From positions 930,001-994,000 of the forward strand of contig NZ_CP017668.1 in the NCBI RefSeq assembly GCF_001808185.1: a stretch of DNA of 64,000 nt, in the 5' to 3' direction. This document shows positions 37,201 to 46,263 of this stretch, in pieces. Numbering within the stretch: the stretch's first letter is position 1; each line of letters starts with the position of its first letter. The DNA comes from Jeongeupia sp. USM3 (GTDB lineage Bacteria > Pseudomonadota > Gammaproteobacteria > Burkholderiales > Chitinibacteraceae). Below the pieces are notes generated by a model. That model was not told the origin of the DNA. It searched no databases and saw only the letters and a list, made by a program, of their open reading frames with translations. A program made the translations under genes and the position numbers.

Positions 37201-38151
37201 TCACGCCACCACGTTGCGCGGCTCGCCGCGCAGGAAGGCGTCGACGTTGTCGATCAGTTGGTCGGCCAGCCGCTGCATCGTCTCGGCACCGGCCCAGGCG
37301 ACGTGCGGCGTGATGATCAGGTTGGGCAGGTCGACGTCGAGCAGCGGGTTGCCGCCCCGCGGCGGTTCCTCGACCAGCACGTCGAGCCCGGCGCCGCCGA
37401 TGCGGCCGGCCTGCAGGGCATCGAGCAGCGCGGCCTCGTCGATCAGCCCGCCGCGCGCGGTATTGATCAGCACCGCGTCGGGTTTCATCAGGCCCAGCTC
37501 GCGCGCGCCGATCATGTTGCGGGTGCGCTCGTTCAGCGGGCAGTGCAGGCTGATCACGTCGCCCTGCGCGATCGCCTGATCGAACGGCACGTAGCCGGGG
37601 CGCAGGCTGGTCGCCTCTTTCTTCTCGGCGAAGATCACCTGCATGCCGAGCGCGCGCGCCAGCTTGCCGAGCGCCTGGCCGAGCGCGCCGCTGCCGACGA
37701 TGGTCAGCACGCCGCCGGCCAGATCGTGCAAGGGTGCGCCGAAGTGGCAGAAACCGGCTGCGCGCTGCCAGGCGCCGCCGGCCAGATCGCGCCGGTAGGC
37801 CAGCAACTGGCGCTTGAGCGCCAGCATCAGCATCAGCGCGTGCTCGGGCACGCCGGCCGTGGCGTAGTCGCGGATGTTGCACACGGTGATGCCGCGGTCG
37901 CGGCACGCGGCCAGATCGACGATGTTGTAGCCGGTGGCCGCCACCGCGACGAGCTTGAGCTCGGGTGCCGCGGCGATCACCTCGGCGCTGATCGGCACCT
38001 TGTTGCTGATCGCCACCGTCGCCGTCCTCAAGCGCTCCCTCGCCTCGTCGGTGCTGGACTGGGCGTATTCGATCCAGCTGTGCGGCGTCTCGGGCCGGCG
38101 CACCGTTGCGGGCAGGGTTTCGCGATCGAGAAAGACGATTTCGGGGCTCAT
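37201..38151 (-). CDS. D-2-hydroxyacid dehydrogenase (hydroxypyruvate reductase-like)
   Basis: A 316-residue NAD(P)-dependent dehydrogenase. The Rossmann motif LTIVGSGALGQALGKLA, the catalytic arginine region LINTARGGLIDEAALLDAL, the glutamate region LDVLVEEPP and the histidine NLIITPHVAW are all present. VAATGYNIVDLAACRDRGITVCNIRDYAT resembles hydroxypyruvate/glycerate dehydrogenases (HprA-like); substrate cannot be fixed. ATG at 38151 overlaps the argP stop (ATGA), so the two are one transcript. Confidence 0.86.
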   Translation of the reverse strand: MSPEIVFLDRETLPATVRRPETPHSWIEYAQSSTDEARERLRTATVAISNKVPISAEVIAAAPELKLVAVAATGYNIVDLAACRDRGITVCNIRDYATAGVPEHALMLMLALKRQLLAYRRDLAGGAWQRAAGFCHFGAPLHDLAGGVLTIVGSGALGQALGKLARALGMQVIFAEKKEATSLRPGYVPFDQAIAQGDVISLHCPLNERTRNMIGARELGLMKPDAVLINTARGGLIDEAALLDALQAGRIGGAGLDVLVEEPPRGGNPLLDVDLPNLIITPHVAWAGAETMQRLADQLIDNVDAFLRGEPRNVVA

Positions 38152-39044
38152 GATGGCTCTCCGGGCAAGGGGTTGAAATGGCCTGCTGCGAATTCGACCA
38201 GCGCCGCGGCGATTTGCTCCGCAACCGGCGATTGTTTTGTCCAGTGGTGCCAGTAGAGCGGCACCGTCAGCATCGTCGCTCCCAGCCCGACGAGCCGCCC
38301 GGCCGCGATCTCGCCGGCCGCCTGCGCCCGCGGCACGACCGCGTAGGCGATGCCGGCCAGCGCGGCGGCGTAGAGCGCGTTCGATTCGGGGATCACATGC
38401 GCCGGATAGCTGCCCTCGATCAGGCCGTGCGCCTCGCGCAGCCAGCGCCGGTGCAGGCTGTCGCGGTGGGCGAATACCGCAGCCGGCGCGGCAGCAAGCG
38501 TCGCCGCGGTCAGCCCGGCGGCGAAGTAGCGTTCGGCAAAGCCCTTGGTCGCCACGGGCAGGTAATCGAGCCCGCCGAGTGGCCGCACCGCGCAGCCGGG
38601 CACCGCGGCCGCCTCGCTGGCGATGCAGCCGACGACGGCGCCGCGGCGCAGCGATTCGAGCGTGTACGCCTCGTCGTCGATCACGCAGTCGAGCAGGATG
38701 TGCTGCCTGGCGAGCGCCGGCGCGATTGCGCCGATCAGGCCGACGGCCAGGCTGTCGGCGTTGACGCCGATCGCCACGCTGCGCCACGCGTTCGCCGCGT
38801 CGGCATCGTGCACCAATTCGGCCTCGAGCTGCTGCACCCGCCGCACATGCGCGAGCAGCCGCTCGCCTTCGGCCGTCGGCGCGACCGGATCGCGCGACAG
38901 CAGCACGCAGCCGTGCTTTTCCTCGAGCTGGCGAATCCGTTGCGACACCGCCGACTGCGTCAGGTGCAGCCGGCGCGCGGCGCCGTCGAAACTGCCGGCA
39001 CGGGCAACCATATCGAGTGCTTCGAGAAGCTTGTAGTCGAGCAT
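38148..39044 (-). CDS. argP: LysR family regulator ArgP (IciA)-type
   Basis: A 298-residue LysR-type regulator. The winged helix is DMVARAGSFDGAARRLHLTQSAVSQRIRQLEEKHG, and the effector domain has GVNADSLAVGLI and the VPLYWHHW segment, as in ArgP, which senses arginine and lysine. It is divergent from lysA (94 bases between starts), so it probably controls lysA, the dehydrogenase and itself in response to lysine. In E. coli a different LysR protein plays that part. Confidence 0.85.
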   Translation of the reverse strand: MLDYKLLEALDMVARAGSFDGAARRLHLTQSAVSQRIRQLEEKHGCVLLSRDPVAPTAEGERLLAHVRRVQQLEAELVHDADAANAWRSVAIGVNADSLAVGLIGAIAPALARQHILLDCVIDDEAYTLESLRRGAVVGCIASEAAAVPGCAVRPLGGLDYLPVATKGFAERYFAAGLTAATLAAAPAAVFAHRDSLHRRWLREAHGLIEGSYPAHVIPESNALYAAALAGIAYAVVPRAQAAGEIAAGRLVGLGATMLTVPLYWHHWTKQSPVAEQIAAALVEFAAGHFNPLPGEPS

Positions 39045-39138
39045 TAGCGGCGCTGATCGGCGATTAGAAAAGACCGTTTTACCACGCCGGGCAACGCTGA
39101 TTGAATAGGCAGCGACACCCATTTCCCACAGGCACAGC

Positions 39139-40374
39139 ATGAAACCCGTCAACGGCCCGCAACTCGTCGCCCTCGCCCGCCAGTACGGCACCCCGCTCTG
39201 GACTTACGATGCGGCGGTGATCCGCGAGCGCATCGACCAGCTGCGCGCTTTCGACGTGATCCGCTTCGCGCAGAAAGCCTGCTCGAACACGCACATCCTC
39301 AGGCTGATGCGCGAACAGGGCGTCAGGGTCGATTCGGTCTCGCTCGGCGAGATCGAGCGTGCGCTGGCCGCCGGCTACGACGCCAAGGGCGAGCATCCGG
39401 GCATCGTCTTCACCGCCGACCTGCTCGACGAGGCAACGCTGGCCGCCGTGGTCGAGCACGGCATTCCGGTCAACGCCGGCAGCCCGCAGATGCTCGAACA
39501 GCTCGGCCGCGTCAGCCCGGGCCACCGCGTCTGGCTGCGCATCAACCCCGGCTTCGGCCACGGCCACAGCCAGAAGACCAATACCGGCGGCGAGACCAGC
39601 AAGCACGGCATCTGGTTCGAGCATCTGGACGAGGCCTACGCGCTGATCGACCAGTACGGGCTCGATCTGGTCGGCCTGCACATGCACATCGGTTCGGGCG
39701 TCGATTACGAACACCTCGGCAACGTCTGCGGCGCAATGATCAAGGAAGTGAAGGCGTCGGGCCGCGACCTGAAGGCGATCTCGGCCGGCGGCGGCCTGTC
39801 GATCCCGTACAAGGCCGGCGGCGAGCGCATCGACACCGCGCACTACTTCAGCCTGTGGGACGCAGCACGCAAGGAAATCGAAGCGCATCTGGGCCATCCG
39901 GTCACGCTGGAAATCGAGCCGGGCCGTTTCCTCGTCGCCGAATCGGGCAAACTCGTCGCCGAAGTGCGCGCGATGAAGGACGTCGGCAGCAACCATTTCG
40001 TCTTCTGCGACGCCGGTTTCAACGACCTGATGCGCCCGGCGATGTACGGCAGCTACCACGAAGTCTCGCTGCTCGACGCCGCCGGCGCGGTCAGGCTGGG
40101 CGGCGAGCGCCCCAGCGTGATCGCCGGCCCGCTGTGCGAGTCGGGCGATGTGTTCACGCAGGGCGAAGGCGGCACCGTAACACCGCGGCAGCTGCCGCCG
40201 GCCGAAGTCGGCGACTGGCTGGTCTTCCACGACGGCGGCGCCTACGGCGCGAGCATGTCGAGCAACTACAACACCCGGCCGCTGATTCCCGAGGTGCTGA
40301 TCGACGGCGGCGACGTCCGGCTGATCCGCCGCCGCCAGACCGTGGCAGAGCTGCTAGCACTCGAGGCGGTATAA
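39139..40374 (+). CDS. lysA: Diaminopimelate decarboxylase LysA
   Basis: A 411-residue fold-type III PLP enzyme catalysing the last step of lysine synthesis. The PLP lysine is in RFAQKACSNTHIL, the glycine-rich phosphate site in SAGGGLSIPYKAGG, the HMHIGSG motif and the C-terminal ESGDVFTQ (cysteine and aspartate from LCESGD) complete the active site. Sequence style fits the E. coli-type branch rather than the bacterial norm linked to dapF. No dap neighbours are present. Lysine made here would also feed the siderophore NRPS of this window. Confidence 0.92.
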   Translation: MKPVNGPQLVALARQYGTPLWTYDAAVIRERIDQLRAFDVIRFAQKACSNTHILRLMREQGVRVDSVSLGEIERALAAGYDAKGEHPGIVFTADLLDEATLAAVVEHGIPVNAGSPQMLEQLGRVSPGHRVWLRINPGFGHGHSQKTNTGGETSKHGIWFEHLDEAYALIDQYGLDLVGLHMHIGSGVDYEHLGNVCGAMIKEVKASGRDLKAISAGGGLSIPYKAGGERIDTAHYFSLWDAARKEIEAHLGHPVTLEIEPGRFLVAESGKLVAEVRAMKDVGSNHFVFCDAGFNDLMRPAMYGSYHEVSLLDAAGAVRLGGERPSVIAGPLCESGDVFTQGEGGTVTPRQLPPAEVGDWLVFHDGGAYGASMSSNYNTRPLIPEVLIDGGDVRLIRRRQTVAELLALEAV

Positions 40375-40429
40375 AGACAAGGTGACCTTGTACAAAGGGT
40401 CACTTGAACTCCCGCTGCTAGAATGTTAA

Positions 40430-40455
40430 CGGCCCCGCCATCAGTACCGGGGCCG
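40430..40455 (+). other. Stable hairpin upstream of gltS
   Basis: An 8-bp stem CGGCCCCG/CGGGGCCG with a 10-base loop, 30 bases before the gltS start. No T-tract follows, so it may be the lysA transcript end or a leader structure. Immediately upstream is another imperfect inverted stretch, GGTGACC/GGTCAC. Confidence 0.4.
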
Positions 40456-40484
40456 CTGTCATTCCAATAACTTCGGGAGAATCG

Positions 40485-41687
40485 ATGCTCGCACTCGATA
40501 CCTACGGCACGCTCGTTGCCGCCTCGCTTGTGCTGCTGTTCGGGCGCAAGATTGTCGCCGTCACCCCGCCACTGCGCGCATACAGCATCCCCGAGCCCGT
40601 GGCCGGCGGCTTGCTGATCGCGCTGCTGCTGCTGCTGGCCCGCGTCACCGCCGACGTGCAGGTCCAGTTCGATACCAGCCTGCAAACGCCGCTGATGCTC
40701 GCCTTCTTCGCCAGCCTCGGCCTTGGTGCCGACCTCGCCAGCCTGAAGAAAGGCGGCAAGACCGTCGCGATCTTCCTCTTCGTCGTGCTCGGCCTGCTGC
40801 TGGTGCAGAACACCATCGGCATCGCCATGGCCAGTGCGCTCGGGCTGAACCCGCTGATGGGGCTGCTGGCCGGCTCGATCACGCTGTCGGGCGGCCACGG
40901 CACCGGTGCGGCGTGGAGCAGCGTATTCACGCAGACCTATGGCCTGGCGTCGGCGACCGAGGTCGCCATCGCCTGCGCAACATTCGGCCTCGTGCTCGGC
41001 GGCCTGATCGGCGGCCCGGTGGCGCGGCATCTGGTCAAGAAAGTGGCGCTGCCCACCGGCGAAGCGGCCGATACCTCGCACCCGATGGCGTTCGAGCAGC
41101 CGAAGGCGGTCCGGCTGATCACCGCGCAGTCGTTCATCGAAACGCTGGCACTGATCGTCGTCTGCCTGGCCGGCGGCCAGACGATCGCCGCCGCGCTCAC
41201 GGGCACCTGGCTCGAGCTGCCGACCTTCGTCTGCGTGCTCTTCGTCGGCGTCGTGCTGCGCAACGGCCTGGGCATGCTCGGCTGGTACCACGTGTTCGAC
41301 CGCGCGGTGTCGGTGCTCGGCAACGTCAGCCTGTCGCTGTTCCTGGCGATGGCGCTGATGAGCCTGAAGCTGTGGGAGCTGGCGTCGCTGGCGCTGCCGA
41401 TGCTGGCGATTTTGAGCGTGCAGGCGATTGCGATGGCGCTGTACGCGATGTTCGTCACCTTCCGCGTCATGGGCAGGAACTACGATGCCGCAGTGCTGGC
41501 GGCCGGCCATTGCGGCTTCGGCCTCGGTGCCACGCCGACGGCCATCGCGAACATGCAGGCGATCACCGACCGCTTCGGCCCGTCGCACGTCGCCTTCCTC
41601 GTCGTGCCGATGGTCGGGGCGTTCTTCATCGACATCGCCAATGCGATCGTGATTAAACTATTCCTTCTCCTGCCCATCTACGGCTGA
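40485..41687 (+). CDS. gltS: Sodium/glutamate symporter GltS
   Basis: A 400-residue membrane protein with about ten helices (E. coli GltS, 401). Paired re-entrant-loop glycine motifs, LSGGHGTGAAW in the first half and CGFGLGATPTAIANM in the second, are the family signature. It imports glutamate with sodium. A Shine-Dalgarno GGGAG lies about five bases before the ATG. Monocistronic by position. Confidence 0.94.
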   Translation: MLALDTYGTLVAASLVLLFGRKIVAVTPPLRAYSIPEPVAGGLLIALLLLLARVTADVQVQFDTSLQTPLMLAFFASLGLGADLASLKKGGKTVAIFLFVVLGLLLVQNTIGIAMASALGLNPLMGLLAGSITLSGGHGTGAAWSSVFTQTYGLASATEVAIACATFGLVLGGLIGGPVARHLVKKVALPTGEAADTSHPMAFEQPKAVRLITAQSFIETLALIVVCLAGGQTIAAALTGTWLELPTFVCVLFVGVVLRNGLGMLGWYHVFDRAVSVLGNVSLSLFLAMALMSLKLWELASLALPMLAILSVQAIAMALYAMFVTFRVMGRNYDAAVLAAGHCGFGLGATPTAIANMQAITDRFGPSHVAFLVVPMVGAFFIDIANAIVIKLFLLLPIYG

Positions 41688-41876
41688 TCCCATCCCATTA
41701 GGCGGCTGCGCCGTCACATTTTGCCCCCGTCCGATGCTCGGAACCCCGCAAGGGGACTACCTTCGGGTCGTCCTCATGGACTTCACGTCCATTCCGGTTC
41801 CTGTGCTTCGGGCGGCGACAAACTGCTTTGGCTCGCTCGCCTACTGGGACGGGCCCCCACGCTGAAGGAAACCGAT

Positions 41877-42431
41877 ATGGCCACCGCGCACGTCTACCTT
41901 GCCCCGGGCTTCGAGGAAGTCGAATTCGTCAGCATCGTCGACGTGCTGCGGCGCGGCGGCGTGTTCGTGTCGACCATCGCGCTCGACGACGAACTGGCGG
42001 TCGAAGGCGCGCACGGCATCGTGATCCGGGCCGATTTGCCGTTCTCGGCCGTCGACGGCGAACTGGCCGACGCGATCGTGCTGCCCGGGGGCGGCCCCGG
42101 CACCCAGGCGCTCGCCGCCAGCGCCGGCCTCGCCGACCGCTTGCGCGTGCACTTGGCCGCGGGCCGCCGCCTGGCCGCGGTCTGCGCCGCCCCGACGGTG
42201 CTCGCCCGGGCCGGCGTGCTCGACGGCAAGGCGGCAACATGCTTCCCCGGCTGCGAACCGGTGCTGGCAGAGCACGGCGCCACGGTCAGCACCTACCAGG
42301 TCGTCACCGACGGGCTGGTGACGACGTCGCGCGCTGCCGGCACCAGCGGGCTGTTCGCGCTCGAGGTGCTGCGGCTGCTGGCCGGCGACGCCAGGGCGCT
42401 CGAAGTCGGCCGGGCAATGCTCTACCTCTGA
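41877..42431 (+). CDS. DJ-1/PfpI family protein (YajL-like)
   Basis: A 184-residue flavodoxin-like protein. The conserved glutamate is in YLAPGFEEVEFVSIVDVL and the nucleophilic cysteine in RLAAVCAAPTVLARAG; the segment VLPGGGPGTQALAAS is typical. Members protect against protein glycation or oxidative damage, but the chemistry is debated. The start at 41877 follows AAGGAAACCGAT. It converges on the Gly-rich lipoprotein gene with three bases between stops. Confidence 0.88.
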   Translation: MATAHVYLAPGFEEVEFVSIVDVLRRGGVFVSTIALDDELAVEGAHGIVIRADLPFSAVDGELADAIVLPGGGPGTQALAASAGLADRLRVHLAAGRRLAAVCAAPTVLARAGVLDGKAATCFPGCEPVLAEHGATVSTYQVVTDGLVTTSRAAGTSGLFALEVLRLLAGDARALEVGRAMLYL

Positions 42432-42434
42432 CCG

Positions 42435-43310
42435 CTACTGCTGGACCCGCAGCCCGTTGAAGATCATGCCGCGGTCGCGGTTGCCCTCAAGGCCGACCGT
42501 GTACAGCGTCGTTCCCGCCGCATCCAGATAGGCGATGCCGTTCAGATCGACGCTGCCGCCGCCACCGATGCACGCGGTACCCGTTAGCGTCAGCACCATG
42601 TCGTACAGATTCGCCGTCGGGCGCGGGCTGAACTTGCCCGAGAAGGTACAACTGGTGCTGGTGCCGACGACGGTGCCGCTGGCGTTGATGCTGAACGACA
42701 CGGTATCGGACGTCGTTCGCGTCGCATACGTGCCCTTGAACACGCCGGCAAGCTTGTCCAGGCTCGGCGTGCCCTCGTATTGCGACGAGTAGCTGGTATT
42801 GAAGGTGCCGCCTGCGGCGCCGTTCAGCGTCAGCGTTTTTTTGGTCTGGTAGCTGCCGGCCACCGCCGGCTCCGAGCGGGTATTGCCCAGCGCATTCAGG
42901 TCCACCGTGCTGGCCGTACTCAGGACGCCGTTCGCCGCGGTGAACCTGCCCTGCAGTACACCGGCCAGCGTCGCCGACGTATTGGGCAGCGAGTACAGGA
43001 ACCAGTAGCTGCCGTCGTCGAGCACGAAACCGGTGACCGTCCGGCTGCTGCTCGTCGAACCGGTCCACATCCCTTCGGCGGCGCTGCGGGTGCCGGTCGC
43101 CGCGCCGGCCCCTCCCGACGTCCCGCCACCCGACGCTCCGCCACCGGTCCCATCCGTACCCGTTCCGCCGGTACCAGCCCCGCCTGTCCCGGTATCGCTC
43201 CCGGTGCCGCCCGAACCACCGCCACCGCCGCCGCCCCCACCGCCGCCGCAGGAGGCCAGCAACGCCCCGACAAACAACCATGTCAGACCCGACCGCACCG
43301 TTTTGCTCAT
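42435..43310 (-). CDS. Putative lipoprotein with polyglycine linker
   Basis: A 291-residue exported protein. The signal peptide ends in a lipobox-like GALLASC, followed at once by eleven glycines and a Gly/Ser/Thr-rich stretch to about residue 75. The rest (ARGTRSAAEGMWTGSTSSSRTVTG onward) is mostly beta-strand, similar to the repeats of slow outer-surface proteins, without a named family. The start at 43310 is chosen for GTGAAGATC upstream; GTG at 43319 is possible. Function unknown, probably outer-membrane-anchored. Confidence 0.7.
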   Translation of the reverse strand: MSKTVRSGLTWLFVGALLASCGGGGGGGGGGGSGGTGSDTGTGGAGTGGTGTDGTGGGASGGGTSGGAGAATGTRSAAEGMWTGSTSSSRTVTGFVLDDGSYWFLYSLPNTSATLAGVLQGRFTAANGVLSTASTVDLNALGNTRSEPAVAGSYQTKKTLTLNGAAGGTFNTSYSSQYEGTPSLDKLAGVFKGTYATRTTSDTVSFSINASGTVVGTSTSCTFSGKFSPRPTANLYDMVLTLTGTACIGGGGSVDLNGIAYLDAAGTTLYTVGLEGNRDRGMIFNGLRVQQ

Positions 43311-43411
43311 GATCTTCACCCTTCGGGATTGTCAGCTTGCCTTTCCAAGCTATACAACGGGCCGAAGGGAGCCCAAGCAAACGCGCGGCCTTCCGTCGGA
43401 ATCAGCGGAAC

Positions 43412-44242
43412 TTATCGGCCGGCACTGGCGAGCTGGTAAATGGTCTTGCCGCGCAGCTTGAACAGGTCTGCAGAGTGGTAGAGGTTTTCCGAATGGCCGA
43501 CGAAGAGCAGGCCGTCGGGCTTGAGCAGCGGCGCAAAGCGCTGCAGGATGCGCGCCTGCGTCGGCTTGTCGAAGTAGATCATCACGTTGCGGCAGAAAAT
43601 CGCGTCGAACGGACCGCGAACGATCCAGCTCGGCGCAATCAGGTTCAGTTGCCGGAACGTGACCAGCGACTTCAGCTCGGGACGGATCTGGTAGCGGCCG
43701 TCGGATTGGCGGACGAAGAAACGCCGCACCCGCGCCGGATCGAGCTTCTCGACGTCGTCGGCGCTGTAGATGCCGGTGCGGCCGGTTTCGAGCACGTGGG
43801 TGTCGAGGTCGGTCGCGGTGATCTGTACCGGCGGTGTCAGGGTATCGAACGCCTCGCAGGCGGAAATCGCCATGCTCCACGCCTCTTCGCCGGTACTGCT
43901 GGCCGAACACCAGAGCTGCAGCGTGCCGCCGCGCTCGCGTTGTACGCGCAACTGGTCGATCAGCGCCGGAAAATGGTGCGACTCGCGGAAAAACGACGTC
44001 AGGTTGGTCGTCAGCGAGTTGGTGAACAGCTCGAACTCGCGCGTATCACCCGATTCGATCCGGTGCAGGTAGTCGCCGAAGCTGCTCAGCCCGAGCGCGC
44101 GCAGCCGCCGTGCCAGCCGGCCGTAGACCATGTCCTCCTTGCCCGGCGCCAGCGCAATGCCGGCGTAGTCGTAGATCATCTTGCGGATCTTGTCGAAATC
44201 CTGCGTCGAGAACGGAAACTCGCGGGACGGTGAAGTGAACAT
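43412..44242 (-). CDS. cheR: CheR-type protein glutamate methyltransferase
   Basis: A 276-residue SAM-dependent enzyme that methylates chemoreceptor glutamates. An N-terminal helical domain (QDFDKIRKMIYDYAGIALAPGKEDMVYGRLARRL) precedes the catalytic domain with LWCSASSTGEEAWSMAI (SAM binding), ITATDLDTHVLETG and FDAIFCRNVMIYF. No other chemotaxis gene lies here, so it is an isolated copy. It is the third gene of an apparent ubiD-DUF1992-cheR transcript. Confidence 0.93.
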   Translation of the reverse strand: MFTSPSREFPFSTQDFDKIRKMIYDYAGIALAPGKEDMVYGRLARRLRALGLSSFGDYLHRIESGDTREFELFTNSLTTNLTSFFRESHHFPALIDQLRVQRERGGTLQLWCSASSTGEEAWSMAISACEAFDTLTPPVQITATDLDTHVLETGRTGIYSADDVEKLDPARVRRFFVRQSDGRYQIRPELKSLVTFRQLNLIAPSWIVRGPFDAIFCRNVMIYFDKPTQARILQRFAPLLKPDGLLFVGHSENLYHSADLFKLRGKTIYQLASAGR

Positions 44243-44257
44243 GGTAATCCTCGATTC

Positions 44258-44635
44258 TCAATGACGTGCCAGGTGTGTCGCCAGCCGCGACGCATAGTCG
44301 GGCGGCACGACAAGCTGACGCTGTCCGGTCTCGGCCAGCAGCAGGTTAAGCCGGCCCAGCCGGTCGGCCAATTGGGCCTTTTTCGCCTCGTCGGCCCCTT
44401 CGACTTCCATCGCGGCCAGCTGCAGCGCCAGCCCGACCGCTTCCTTGTGCAGGTCCAGCTCGGGCGGCAGGTAGCCGGCGTTCTTCAGTACACGGTAGGC
44501 AATGCGCTGGTGCTCGGGCACCAGCGGGTCGATGTCGTCGGGCAGGGGCTGGCCGGCGCCCGGCAGGTCGTCGAGCTCGCCGGCGTCGCGCGCCTGCGCG
44601 ATCCGCCGTTCGGCCAGTTCGGTCAGGAACCACAT
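44258..44635 (-). CDS. DUF1992 (DnaJ homologue subfamily C member 28-like) protein
   Basis: A 125-residue protein of the DUF1992 family. The motif LAERRIAQARDAGELDDLPGAGQPL, followed by HQRIAYRVLKNAGYLPPELDLHKE, is the family signature. Function is unknown. It lies eleven bases after ubiD and fifteen before cheR on the same strand. Confidence 0.85.
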   Translation of the reverse strand: MWFLTELAERRIAQARDAGELDDLPGAGQPLPDDIDPLVPEHQRIAYRVLKNAGYLPPELDLHKEAVGLALQLAAMEVEGADEAKKAQLADRLGRLNLLLAETGQRQLVVPPDYASRLATHLARH

Positions 44636-44646
44636 CGCCCTTCCTC

Positions 44647-46170
44647 CTACAGCCCCAGCTCGGTCCAGATCGCGTCGACGCGGGCGACGACATCGGGCTG
44701 GCGCTCGATCACCCTGCCCCACTCGCGGCTGGTTTCGCCGGGCCACTTGTTGGTCGCGTCGAGCCCCATCTTGCCGCCCAGGCCCGAGACCGGGCTGGCG
44801 AAGTCGAGATAGTCGATCGGCGTGTTCTCGACCAGCACCGTGTCGCGCACCGGGTCCATCCGCGTGGTGATCGCCCAGATCACTTCCTTCCAGTCCCGGG
44901 TATCGACATCGTCGTCGACGACGACGATGTACTTGGTGTACATGAACTGGCGCAGGAAGGACCAGACGCCGAACAGCACGCGCTTGGCGTGGCCCGGGTA
45001 CTGCTTTTTGATCGAGACGATCGCCATCCGGTAGCTGCAGCCCTCGGCCGGCAGGTAGAAGTCGACGATTTCGGGAAACTGCTTCTGCAGGATCGGCACG
45101 AACACTTCGTTCAGCGCCACGCCGAGCATGGCCGGCTCGTCCGGCGGCTTGCCGGTGTAGGTGCTGTGGTAGACCGGGTTGTCGCGATGGGTGATCCGGT
45201 CGATCTCGAACACCGGAAACCAGTCCTGCTCGTTGTAGTAGCCGGTATGGTCGCCGTACGGGCCTTCAAGCGCGTGCAGGTGGCCGCCGATCTCCTTGAC
45301 CGGCACGCCGTGCTCGGACACGCCCTCGAACCTCGGCGCGCACGGTTTGATCGCGCCCTCGAGCACGATCTCGGCCGTTGCCGGCACCTGCAGGTCGCTG
45401 CCGACGCATTGCGTCAGTTCGGTCTTGCTGCCGCGCAGCAGTCCGGCGAACTGGTACTCGGACAAGGTATCGGGCACCGGCGTCACCGCACCGAGAATGG
45501 TCGCCGGGTCGCAGCCGAGCACCACGGCAATCGGGAACGGCGTACCCGGATGCTGCTTGGCGTGCTCACGGAAATCCAGCGCGCCGCCGCGGTGCGCCAG
45601 CCAGCGCATGATCACCTGGTTCTTGCCGATGACTTGCTGGCGGTAGATGCCGAGGTTCTGGCGCTTTTTGTTCGGCCCGCGCGTGACGACGAGTCCCCAA
45701 GTGATCAGCGGCGCCACATCGCCGGGCCAGCAATGCTGGACCGGAATCGTTGCCAGGTCGACGTCCGGGCCTTCGATCACGTTCTGTTGCACGGCGCCCT
45801 TCTTCACGTCCTTCGGCGCCATCGACAGCACCTGCTTGAGCAGCGGCAGCTTGTCCCACGCGTCCCTGAACCCCTTGGGCGGCTCGGGCTCTTTCAGGTA
45901 GGCCAGCGTCTTGCCGATCTCGCGCAGTGCACCGACCTCCTGCGCGCCCATGCCGAGCGCAACGCGCCTGGGCGTACCGAACAGGTTGCCGAGCACCGGC
46001 ATCGTGTAGCCGGGAACATTCTCGAACAGGATTGCCGGGCCTTGCGCGCGCAGCGTGCGGTCGCAGATTTCGGTCATTTCCAGCACCGGCGACACCGGTA
46101 TCCGGACACGGCGGGCTTCGCCCAGTGTCTCGAGCTGGGAGAAAAAATCGCGCAGATCCTGGTATTTCAT
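44647..46170 (-). CDS. ubiD: 4-hydroxy-3-polyprenylbenzoate decarboxylase UbiD
   Basis: A 507-residue prenylated-FMN decarboxylase of ubiquinone synthesis (E. coli UbiD, 497). The active-site segment with the catalytic glutamate (FEGVSEHGVPVKEIGGHLHALEG is the neighbouring stretch), EIDRITHRDNPVYHSTYTGKPPDE and the C-terminal ITTRMDPVRDT match the family. It depends on UbiX for its cofactor, which is not in this window. ATG at 46170 fits the family start (MKYQDLRDFF). Confidence 0.95.
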   Translation of the reverse strand: MKYQDLRDFFSQLETLGEARRVRIPVSPVLEMTEICDRTLRAQGPAILFENVPGYTMPVLGNLFGTPRRVALGMGAQEVGALREIGKTLAYLKEPEPPKGFRDAWDKLPLLKQVLSMAPKDVKKGAVQQNVIEGPDVDLATIPVQHCWPGDVAPLITWGLVVTRGPNKKRQNLGIYRQQVIGKNQVIMRWLAHRGGALDFREHAKQHPGTPFPIAVVLGCDPATILGAVTPVPDTLSEYQFAGLLRGSKTELTQCVGSDLQVPATAEIVLEGAIKPCAPRFEGVSEHGVPVKEIGGHLHALEGPYGDHTGYYNEQDWFPVFEIDRITHRDNPVYHSTYTGKPPDEPAMLGVALNEVFVPILQKQFPEIVDFYLPAEGCSYRMAIVSIKKQYPGHAKRVLFGVWSFLRQFMYTKYIVVVDDDVDTRDWKEVIWAITTRMDPVRDTVLVENTPIDYLDFASPVSGLGGKMGLDATNKWPGETSREWGRVIERQPDVVARVDAIWTELGL

Positions 46171-46213
46171 CGCGGCGGAAAACGGTCTGAAAACAAAGCG
46201 ATATTGAACCACA

Positions 46214-46250
46214 AAACGACGACGCCCGGCTCGGCCGGGCGTCGTCGTTT
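46214..46250. terminator. Strong bidirectional-type hairpin terminator
   Basis: A 17-bp perfect stem (46214-46230 with 46234-46250) and 3-base loop, ending in short T runs on both strands. It follows the mutarotase gene on the minus strand and separates it from ubiD. Confidence 0.85.
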
Positions 46251-46263
46251 GCTACTGCGCGGC

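Noticed and set aside
41688..41876. Possible further copy of the intergenic repeats before the DJ-1 gene
   Set aside because: Some palindromic and GCTCGCTCGCC-like text is present, but no block matches the other elements well enough to claim a copy.
43201..43260. Possible phase-variable polymeric tract or frameshift
   Set aside because: The glycine tract uses mixed GGN codons and stays in frame; no truncated version is seen. Only variation between strains could show slippage.
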